The notes under the pieces are model-generated. The model was not told the DNA's origin and ran no database searches. It saw nothing but the letters and a program-made list of their open reading frames with translations. Source: Hypericum androsaemum (lineage: Eukaryota; Streptophyta; Magnoliopsida; Malpighiales; Hypericaceae). Taken from it: DNA of 64,000 bases. Where the stretch lies: NCBI GenBank assembly GCA_963995505.1, contig OZ023182.1:14116619-14180618 (forward strand). Reading direction: 5' to 3'. The position numbers and the translations under genes are program-made. Below, piece by piece: positions 21,770-31,681 of the stretch (position 1 is its first letter; the number at the start of each line of letters is the position of its first letter).

Positions 21770-21971
21770 GTATAATACTTCCTACATGAAAACATCAAAC
21801 ATTATCTTAATGAATAAGGAATAATTATTATTTTGGGTATAAGTTAAAAAAACTAGTTTCAAAGTACATATTGAAGTTATTCAAAAAATGAACAAACACA
21901 TTGTCGATAAACATAAATAGATGCCTGGAATGGTATTTAAAAAATTGACACCCCACACAACTTAAAACTGA

Positions 21972-22661
21972 TAGGGACGGTAATGGGCAGGGTAGGATAG
22001 GGTATTGATATGACCTTACATATACCCAATTTTTTTTAGTTGGACTCATATCCTACCATTGACCCTACAAATTTTTTATTGTTAGATTCATACTCTATCC
22101 TCCTGAAGACCCAGGGTCTATAAGGTCTGCAGGGTCCGACTCTTTAACGTTCTGTATTTTGATAATTTTTAATCAAAAGTTAATTTTTATATAAAATTTA
22201 AATAAATTCAAGACATCTACTACGTTACACATCAACATTCAATAGAAAATTGATGAAAGATCAAATTTTATAATTTAATTTCAATAGTACAAGATTTTTC
22301 TTTTCGAGTTCGAAGTACATAAACAATTCAACAACAAAAAATATAGAATATCAACTTCTAGTGATTCATCATTCACGACATCTTCTAAGCTGGTTGTGTA
22401 ATAACATAATAAATATGTTAAAGTTAACCATAAAGTATATTATATATATTATTAATATAGTCTAATTAGGGTAGAGTCTAAAATAGGGTAAAAATATAAG
22501 AGTAGGATCCGACCTACATAGTTTAACTATAGATTCATACCATACCCTAGACCGTACTTATAAATATGGACCCATACCCATACCTTACCCTAGACCCAGT
22601 CAAAATCAACATACTCTAGACCCGTAGGGTAAGGATAGGGTCCGACCTTCTGTCATCCCAA
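21972..22661 (-). mobile_element. hAT-like non-autonomous element, copy 1
   Basis: It is flanked by an exact 8-bp duplication AAAACTGA (21964-21971 and 22662-22669). The left end is TAGGGACGGTAATGGG and the right end GTCATCCCAA. The interior is rich in GGGTA/TACCC-type motifs and has no ORF. It is the reverse orientation of the copies at 50723 and 55612. Confidence 0.75.
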
Positions 22662-22790
22662 AAAACTGAAGCTACTTTTAGTATAACTTCTCTCAGCAGT
22701 CTAGCTTGTCAGACCTCCTTCATCCATCCTCTTGGGGGTCCTCACTACCTGCTCTCTTTCCCAGACTACGATTCTAGGGCCAAATGGTTC

Positions 22791-23513
22791 GTGGAGCTCA
22801 AACCTCATTTTGTGGAAGTGTGTGATTGGTCCCCTGCTTTTACTCCCAGAGAAGACTCGCTCACGAGACTTCTCTGGCGAGTGAGATTCCTGGCGCGTGT
22901 GACTCCAGGCCTCCTTTATTACTTTTGCAGGCGCCGCCAATTTTGGAATCCCAGGAGTTTGTCGAGCATGTCTGTCCGGCTCCCCAAGTCAATTTTCAAA
23001 CAATCTCTCATTCCAAGGATTACAAGGGTTTTAAATGAGATTGGGCCTCACTTGGCTAGCCCAAGCCTTATTAGCAGGGCCATAAACTTTGAGCTGGACA
23101 GAGCCTCCGATGATCAGCCGCTTTCACCTAAGATGGAAACTAACATGATAGGGCCCATCGTTCCATCTCTCCCCTGTAATGTGAACAACGATGCTTTAGA
23201 GGCCCATGAAGTTACCCCTATTCAGGCCCTGCCAGCTCCAATGCCAAAGGCGAAAGGTAAGGGACGCAAACCCATCAAGATGAGATCAATAAACCTAATT
23301 CTTTACAAGTTTAAGCCTTTCAGGTTCGCTCCCAGGTGTAGCTTAGATGGCAAGACTAGGCAGATTGGTGATGATGAAATACGGAATAGGAACAAGATCC
23401 TACCAGAGTGCTTAGGCCTCACCTCCATCAATCCAGAGTTGATTTGGCGAATTGCACGGAATACTGGTATGATTGATAAGGATGGTGAGGCAACTCTGAT
23501 TGATGTTCTTTGA
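22791..23513 (+). pseudogene. LINE ORF1-like frame
   Basis: A 240-codon open frame just before the endonuclease. It has no CCHC knuckle that I can see; the middle is Pro/Lys-rich (LPAPMPKAKGKGRKP) and the end (NPELIWRIARNTGMIDKDG) is unassigned. Position suggests the C-terminal part of a LINE ORF1 product; the N-terminal part is missing or diverged. Confidence 0.45.
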
Positions 23514-23557
23514 GGGCTTATCGCTTGTTCCAGAAACCTAGGAGATACGGCAATGCA

Positions 23558-26500
23558 ATGAATTGGTTAGTATGGAATGCCCGAGGTATGAATTCCTCGA
23601 CAACAAGGCGTGTTATAAAGAATATGGTTCGACTTAATAAGATTGGCTTACTTGGAATCACAAAAACTAAGGTTCAGAGGCCCTCGCTATCTATGGCAAG
23701 GCAACTTTGGAAATGGGAATCTATAGGCTGAGATGCGATTCCCTCGATATGCCGCTCTGGCGGTTTATTTCTTGTTTGGAGTACGGCTTTTTTTAGGTGT
23801 TCGGCCTTCTTCCGCTTTGGAATAGCTCAGCCTTTGGAACGAGTTGGAAGGTGTGAAGTCCTCTTCGAGTACCGATGTATGGGTTTCCATGGATGATTTT
23901 AATGTTGTCATGGAGCATCACGAGCGTAAGGGGCATATAGATACTGAAGGTTTCGTGCATTTGTTGATAACATGGATCTCATTCATCTCCCTTTATGTGG
24001 TCAGAAATTCACCTGGAGCAATACTATCTCTGCCAGCCAGATCGATCACTTTTTGGTCTCCCCTGCTTGGCTACATTTGTTCCCAGATTGTTCTCAGTTA
24101 GGTCTTTGCAAAGGGCGTTCAGACCACAACCCCTTACTCTTGAAGACAGATGCTATCAACTGGGGTTCGAAGCCATTCAAATTCTTCACTGCTTGGATGT
24201 CCTCTCCGAACTTTCTTGGAAAAGTTGCTTCTTGGTGGTCTGACTTCGAAGGCGCTACTCATGGGCCTAATAGGATCATTTTCAAGCTCAAGCTTCTGAA
24301 GGAAAAGCTTCGAAGTGAATGTTTTGTACCTTTTGCGGATATCTCTGATAGGGTGAAGATACTTGAAGATGAGTTAGATGCTTTAGATCTGGCTGACGAG
24401 ATTTTTCCCCTCTCAGATACGCAAAGGTGTAGACGCCGACTTATTTCCACTGAGTTATGGCAAAAGTAGAGTTCCCTTGATGCTATGTGGCAACAACGGT
24501 CTCGGATGACGTGGGGCTCTAAAGGTGATCGAAATACAAAAAAATTTCATGCTTTAACCAAGCTAAGGGAAAAGGCAAACTATATATGCAGCATTAGTAC
24601 GGATGAAGGCATATGCAATACTCCCGGTAGCATCAAGAGGGCTGCCATGGAGCACTTCAAGAATCAGTATTCGGAGGTGCCCTGGAGGAGACCCACCCTT
24701 GACCAAGCTTTGTTTGATAGAATTTCTTTGGATTCTTGTATGGAGTCGGAGTGTGATCTGAGTTTGGAGGAAATTAAGCTGGCTGTTTGGGAGTGTGACG
24801 GAGACAAGTCCCCTAGTTTGGACGGCTTTTGCCTATCATTCTTTAAGACTTGTTGGAGTATCGTTGCCGATGATGTTACTACTTTTGTTAAGCATTTCTT
24901 TCACACTGCCACACTTTTGCCTGAGGTGAAGGCTTCTTTCATCACCTTGATTCCTCAAGGTCATGTCGCCCGACGTTTCAAGGACTTTAGACCGATTTCT
25001 CTTGTCGGCAGCCTTTATAAAATTATCACAAAGATCTTATCTATGAGGCTCAAGCGGGTGGTCAAGCAGATTATTGGGCCCGAGCAATCGGGCTTCATCG
25101 AAGGGAGGCAACTTCTTGATAGTGCGCTCATATGCAATGAAGTGGTCAACATGCTTAAGAGGATGAGGTCCAAAGGTGTTTTCATAAAGCTAGACTTTAA
25201 GAAGGCTTTTGACTGCGTGTCATGGGACTACATCGATGACCTTCTTGTTCTTGAGATTATGGGTTTTGGCCCGAGGTGGAGATCTTGGGTTTCTGCCTGT
25301 CTTCGTGGGTCCTCTGCCGCAATTCTGGTTAATGGTTCCCCATCTAACCTCTTTACTTTGGAGCGTGGACTCAAGCAAGGTGACCCTATGTTGCCCTACC
25401 TCTTTTTGATCGCGGTGGAAGGTCTTCGTCGCATGATCCTGAGAGCTGAGACTTCGGGTCTTATCCATGGCTTACCAATTCCCGGGATGGTTAATAACCT
25501 TTGTTTACTCTAATTTGCAGATGACACAATCCTCTTCTCAAAACCATGCCACCAAAACATTACAAACCTTAAACATATTTTACTTTCCTTTTCTCTGGTT
25601 TCAGTTCTAACCCTTAATTTTGATAAGTGCTCTATAACAGGCATAAATTTGTCCAATGATTGGATCAACACGGCAACAGATATCTGGGGATGCAAGTGTC
25701 AAAGGTTGCCTTTCAAATACCTAGGCATCCCGGTCGTTGCCTCCATGAAGCATCGATCTCACTAGGAGCAGATTTTGGAACTCTTTGATACTCAGCATAA
25801 TTCATGGAAGGGCAGCCTTCTATCCTTTGGCGGGCGCGCAACATTGATCAAGGCGGTCCTTTCGAGCTTGCCAATATTTTTCATGTCCCTATTTAAAGTC
25901 CCTGCAGGTGTTATGAAGTCTCTCGAGGGGAAGATGAAGAAGTTCCTGTGGACTGGAGATCCCTATAAACGAAGCCTATCTTTCGTGTCCTAGAATCATA
26001 TGTCTTCCAGTTGATAGAGGCGGTCTGGGCTTAGCTCGCTTGGATATTCAAAATGAAGCTTTGCTGATAAGTGGATTTGGCGCTTTCTTTCGGAACCCTC
26101 TGCTCTTTGGGCTTGAGTTGTGAGAGGCATCCACGGAGTTCCCGACATCAACAACTCTAGTATCTTGTCCAGAATACCCCATAGTAGGCACTTTCCTGGT
26201 ACTTGGCATACGGTTTGGGAGCTTGCTTCTTCCGAGTTGGCTTCTGCCGTGTGTTTTAGATGCAACTTGGGCTTCTCTATTCGACGTGGCAATTTTTTCA
26301 AGTTCTGGAAAGACATTTGGTGTACAGATTCACCCTTATTCACCTTGTTTCCTAGACTCTATTCACTTTCGCCCTTGAAGGGGGCTACTATTGCCGAGTT
26401 TGGGGGCTGGGTGGAGGACTCTTGGCACTGGTCTTTCAACTGGAGATGTGCTTTACGAGCTTGGGAGGAAGAGTCTCTTCAAGTTCTTCTATCTACTCTG

Positions 26501-27138
26501 TCTTCTTGTCGTATTATGCAGGGAATTGCTGACCGCCTGATTTGGAAGCCAGACTTGGAAGCGGGATTCTCAGTTTGTAGTCTTTACAGGCTAATGTTTA
26601 ATGGCTTCACCTTTGTTGCTCCTGAAGTTCTCAGAAAAGGTTGGTCTAGTTTGATCCCGTATAAAGTCAGCAGTTTCTTATGGATGGCATTACAAGGACG
26701 AATCAAAACAGGGATAATCTACTTCGCATCGGCATGCTTCGAAGAGAGGATTCAGCTTGTCCCCTCTGTGACCAGGACATCGAGTCTTCAAATCACTTAT
26801 TCATTCACTGTCCAGTTGCCAAGAAGGTGTGGGACTCGTTTACTAGTTTGTTGGGCATTCATTGGTGTGCTTGTAGCTCCACCCTTCAATTCCCTAACTC
26901 ATGGATTGGTCTGGTGCGTGGGAACATCCTCCCAAAGGTGTGGTATACTCTATTTGCAGCGGGTTATCGGTGCATCTGGAAAGCAAGGAATCGTGCGGTG
27001 TTCGATGGTGAATCTTTACAGCTGAACAAACTTCTTCTACCCATTTCCCGGCGACTATCGGAATGGACTTCTTGGTCGGAGCTTTCTCAACAATTCAATG
27101 GACAAGACGTCTCTCTTTTCCTCAGGGCGATGCTGTAA
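23558..27138 (+). pseudogene. LINE ORF2: endonuclease, reverse transcriptase, zf-RVT, broken
   Basis: It starts NWLVWNARGMNSSTTRRVIK, the N-terminus of the AP-type endonuclease. Later endonuclease motifs (DDFNVVMEHHERKGH, SQIDHFLVSPAW, RSDHNPLLL) are present, with internal deletion and frameshift near 23700-23970. The RT shows KDFRPISLVGSLYKI, FIEGRQLLDSALI, KLDFKKAFDCVSWDYI, LKQGDPMLPYLF and FADD preceded by a stop (25511-25513). The zf-RVT segment near 26680-26980 (CPLCDQDIESSNHLFIHC) is in another frame. Stops at 24467 (probably TGG to TAG), 25511 (probably CAA to TAA) and about 25763 (probably TGG to TAG) fit C-to-T/G-to-A change. Confidence 0.85.
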
Positions 27139-28075
27139 TTTGGTTTGTGCCTTGTGTTTCTTTAGGTCGTAATCCTTGTCTGTGACCTCTGTTCTTTGAT
27201 TGCTCTCTGTGCAATTGAGGGCTTTCACTGGATGTGAATATTATCATGGAGTAATAATATATTTATACCTTTCAAAAAAAAAGTATAACTTCTCATTGTC
27301 ATCATCAACCTAATTAACCCAATAATATTTAAGAATGTTGGTAAAGACGGATGATACAATGAGATCTTAATAGATATCACCTCTGTCTTTTTTTAATAAA
27401 ATCTTCGGACTGCTTATTAAATAGCTAGATAAATAGAGAAGGTTATTTGTTTATTAATGTTTGGTTGAAAGCCGGGAGAATTAATGTAATTCTACCAAGA
27501 AATAGTTCATCGCTATCCATCACCAAGATGTTTAGGTGCTTATAGCAATAGGGATAAATCTACTTGGTTCTCTATCCTATATAAATTCCATTTTTATAGC
27601 AAAGGAAGTACCTATATTGGGGATCAACTGTAAAATTAATTAAATAGGATATTAAATAATAAGCAGAAGCATACCAGATTAGTTGATGTATAGAAATTCA
27701 TGCTATCGGAATCCTTGCCATAACTATAACTTAGTTTCTCTATATACTTAGAAATAATCGAGCGCGTTCATTAAGCTCCCGGTGGAGGGTTAGGATTAAA
27801 CTAATAACTATAATCATAATAGCAATCTTATTTCAGTGACAGAGTCAAACAACATGAGAATCTCTTAAATAAGAATTAATAAATAATTTTTACATTCTCA
27901 AACTACGCTTAAATATATGTTAATAGCAACAACATAATGTCCACAACATAAGTGACCTCAACTCATAGTCCACAATCATAATGTCATCATATGGTAAGCT
28001 ATTAAATAGGAGCTATAATAGTTATATATCATATATGGAAAGATAAACACGGTGCTTGCCATTTTTCGCACCCCT

Positions 28076-29270
28076 CGTTATTGCTCACATTTAATAGCAC
28101 ACTATATGATGACATTATGATTGTGGACTACATAAGTTGAGATAACTTATGTTATGAACGTTATACTATTAACCTATATATAGAGGGGTTTGCAACTAGC
28201 TTGGAGATGTTGGTTTAAGCGGGCGGTATTGGAGACAGATTCACATATTGCAGCGAAGTGTCTTACCGAGAGCCTAGTTGGATAATGTAAGAATTATTTT
28301 TTAATTCTTATTTAAGTGGCTCTCATATGGTTGAACTCTGTTACTGATATAAGAGTCCTACTATGATTATGGTTATTAATTTAATCCCAACTCTCCATTG
28401 CGAGCTTGATAAACGCGCCCGATTAATTTTAGGTATGTAGCTTAGTTCTCTCTCTGTCAATACAAAGGTGTTAATGCTATCCATCAATGGGTTACCACTA
28501 AACGTTAGGAAGCACAGAGAAACCAAGCTATAACTGTGGCGATGATTCCGATAGCGTGGATACCGAGTACGTGGTTTCTGTATATCAACCAATCTGGTAT
28601 GCTTTCGCTTATTGTTTAATGTCCTATTTAATTAATTTTACAATTGATCCCAAAAAAAGGTACTTCCGTTGCCATAAAAATGGAATTTCTGTAGGATACC
28701 AAGAAGCTTTATCCCTATCGCTAGAAGCGCCTAAACATCTTGGTGGTAGATAACGATCAACTATATCTTGGTAGCATTACAACAGTTCTCCGGCCTTTCA
28801 ACCACAACAGTAATAAACAAATAACCTTGTTCTATTTATTTAGCTATTTTATAAGTAGTTCAAAGATTGAATTAAAAAAGACAGAGGTGAGATCTATTAA
28901 GATTTTATTGTATCATCCGTCTTTACCATGATTCTTAAATATTTTTGGGTCAGTTGGGTTGATGATGACAATGAGAAGTTATACTAAGTGTAGCTTCGTT
29001 TTTAAGTTGCGTGGGTGTCAATTTTTTAAATACCACGAAGGCTTTACCTATATATGTTTATCGGCAACATGTCGGTTTGTTGTTAGAATAACTTCAACAC
29101 GTACTTTGAAACTAGTTTTTTTTAACTTAAACCCAAAATTATTATTTGTTTGTTATTAATTCATTGAGATATTTTCTGACATTTCCATATAGGAAGTGTT
29201 ATATGACAGCACCCTGATAAATTTTATCTAATATACATTAACTCCATAGCCACCTAGCTCGTGTGTGTCC

Positions 29271-29353
<83 letters not shown>

Positions 29354-29390
29354 GCTGAAATTATAATTTATTCTGATTATCTTTTTATTC
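28076..29390 (+). repeat. Copy C of response-regulator exon 1/intron 1 repeat
   Basis: On the plus strand the exon is near 28,715-28,800: LNILVVDNDQLYLGSITTVL preceded by an in-frame TAG. Downstream sequence follows intron 1 of the 15-kb gene in reverse, up to GGCTGAAATTATAATTTATTCTGA (near 29350-29385), the counterpart of 15215-15240. Its upstream half pairs with copy B as an inverted repeat. Confidence 0.75.
29281..29350. repeat. (TA)n microsatellite, about 70 bp
   Basis: Uninterrupted TA tract after a short GTGTGTCCGTGTGTGTC run; homologous in position to the short tract at 15236-15264. Confidence 0.95.
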
Positions 29391-29619
29391 AAATTATTTC
29401 AATTCTTTAACAATGTAGTGTTTCTAAAGGTTCGAAAATCAAAAATTTTGGTTAAGATAGCAACCACACCCAATGGTGAACTAAGGTCTTCGTTCATAAA
29501 TTAGTATATTACAACCACTATAAAAATTTTCTCTTGGAAAGGAGCCCCACTCCTTACTTCTTTAATTGCATTAAAATTTGCCCCCTCTATGAAAATAACA
29601 ATTTTCCTTCTTTATCGGG

Positions 29620-30600
29620 ATGCTGTCATATAACACTTTCTATATGGAAACATCAAAAAATATCTCAAGAATTATTAGAAAATAAATAATTCTTTTGGGT
29701 TTAAGATAAAAAAACTGGTCTTAAAGTTCGTATTGAAGTTATTCTAACAACTAACAAACCCATTGCCGATAAACATAAATAGGTAATGCCTTCAATGGTA
29801 TTTTAAAAATTAAAATAATAAACTTTTACTTATCAAAAAAAATTTTAAAAATTGACACCCCACGAAACTTTAAAATGAGCTACACTTAGTTTAACGTCTC
29901 ATTGTCATCAACAACCCAATTGACACAAAAATATTTGAGAATCTTGGTAAAGACGGACGATACAATAAAATCTTAATAGATCTCACCTCTGTCTTTTTTA
30001 AATAAAATTTTCGAACTATTTATTAAATAGCTAGATAAATAGAGCAAGGTTATTTGTTTATTACTGTTGTAGTTGAAAGCCTGGAGAATTGATGTAATTC
30101 TACTAAGAAATAGTTGATCGTTATCCACCACCAAGATGTTTAGGCGCTTGTAGCGATAAGGATAAAGCTACTTGATTCTCTATCTAATGAAATTCCATTT
30201 TTATTGCAAAGGAAGTATCTTTGTTGGGGATCAACTGTAAAATTAATTAAATGGGATATTAAATAATAAGCGAAAGCAAAGCACATTGATTGATGTAGAG
30301 AAATCAGGATCTCAGTGTCTATGCTATCGGAATACTCGCGACAACTATAGCTTGGTTTCTCTCTTTTTTTTTTACATTTAGTGGTACTGAGAGATGGATA
30401 CCATTAACATCTTTTTATAGGTAGAGAGAGGACCAAACTATGTACCGAAAATTAATCGGGCACGTTCATCAAACTCCCAATAAAGAATTTGGATTAAACT
30501 AATAACCATAATCATAATATGACTCTCTTATCAACAAGAGAGTCCAATCATAACTTCATCATATGGTAAGCTATTAAATGTGAGCTACACTGGTTATATA
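29620..30600 (-). repeat. Copy D of response-regulator exon 1/intron 1 repeat
   Basis: On the minus strand, near 30,060-30,165, the exon reads RYKRLNILVVDNDQLFLSRI without a stop, the best preserved of the extra copies. Intron-like sequence follows to 29620. Upstream of the exon it matches copies B and C to about 30600, including GGATCAACTGTAAAATTAATT and TAATCGGGC strings. No exon 2 accompanies it, so it cannot make a receiver domain. Confidence 0.75.
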
Positions 30601-30849
30601 CCAATTGAAAGTCAAATTAATGAACTTGAATGACCCAAATGTCGAGTGCTTAATTGCTTGGAGCAAAGCATTGAAGAGTAACTATCCACTTAATGCGGCG
30701 ACAAATATTGATTCTGATAAGGAGGGAGTTCTTGCATCTTTAACTAGACGTTCAAGGATGTTTGAAGGACTACGATGCTCTTCGGGCACAATTTCTGGTG
30801 TTCATTGTAGTGAATTCTCGAGGACAGAAATTATTCGAGGAAATTTGGA

Positions 30850-31190
30850 TGTCACGACCTTAGTGGGGTGTTGCTTAGTCACGTGTTGGTTATAGTTAGT
30901 TATGTTGTTATTCCTCCAAGTGATACGTGCGCATATTGTCAATAGTGATTTGTTAATAGAGTTGTGGTAGTTGTAGTAATGGGTGATGTGGGGAAGTGGT
31001 AGCAAACCTCCTATTAGTATAGTATGCTGCTTGATGTTTAGTATTTATCATGAATTAATGAATTATTATCTCAATTATCTTCCCACTACTTTTCTTCCAC
31101 TCTTCTTACACTTCTTTTTTCTCTCTTACCTCTTCTCATTCTCTTCCCTACTTAAAATTCTATTCTATCACCAAACGGGTACGTAACACA
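30850..31190 (+). repeat. Possible solo or truncated LTR
   Basis: A 340-bp segment beginning TGTCACGACC and ending GTAACACA, with a CT-rich 3' part, looks like an LTR. The preceding frame (30605-30895) ends SEFSRTEIIRGN, loosely like the end of some LTR-element polyproteins. No second LTR or primer site was found, so the boundaries are tentative. Confidence 0.3.
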
Positions 31191-31672
31191 AAGACCATGG
31201 ACGATGATGGCACGATAGTTGATGGAAGACAACAGCCGACGATGGACGACGGTCGGCCGAGATGAAGAGAAATAGTCTCTCGGAAAGGACTCGTGAAGCT
31301 CCAAACGGGATTAAGCACGATGATCCAACAGTCTCATTTTGACGAAGAGTCGCAACGAGCGGGGGACTTTCTCAAAAAGTAAACAAGCACGAATCAAACG
31401 TCGACCAGTCAACTGTATTTTGTTCATTAATCTCTTCGGCCGGTAGCTGGGAGACATCGACCGATATGTTATTCAAAGATCCCTGTGGTTGAACAGGGAG
31501 TTTCTGGACGACGAACAAAACGAGACACTTCTCTGTCACGATAAAAAGGTCAAGACATTTAATGGTCGAGAGACAACAAGAAGGTTGTGGTGGTTTGGTG
31601 ATCTCTGGAGGACGAGCGACGATAAGGAGGCAATTTTTCAGGTGGCAGGAGAACGGTGAAAATTCACGACCG
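31191..31672. other. Intergenic, no gene recognised
   Basis: GC-moderate sequence with no long frame and no visible repeat ends. Confidence 0.3.
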
Positions 31673-31681
31673 GCTTGGATC

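Larger units (their letters stand above)
22693..27281 (+). mobile_element. L1-type LINE with poly(A) tail and 13-bp target duplication
   Basis: The exact duplication AGTATAACTTCTC flanks it (22680-22692 and 27282-27294), and the 3' end has an A-tract preceded by AATAATATATTTATACCTTTC. The body holds an ORF1-like frame, an endonuclease, a reverse transcriptase and a zf-RVT domain in LINE order. At 4.6 kb it is slightly short for a plant L1, so some 5' truncation is possible. It inserted into repeat copy B. Confidence 0.9.
21770..28075 (-). repeat. Copy B of response-regulator exon 1/intron 1 repeat, split by two insertions
   Basis: On the minus strand it contains HLNILVMDSDELFLGRITLI (near 27520), matching exon 1 at 15.7 kb, plus intron-like sequence running to 21770. 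The repeat is interrupted twice: by the hAT-like element 21972-22661 and by the LINE 22693-27281. Skipping both gives a stretch matching copy D at 29870-29900 base for base in order (AAACTGA, AGCTAC, TTAGT, CATTGTCATCA). Upstream of exon 1 it continues as one arm of the long inverted repeat. Confidence 0.8.
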
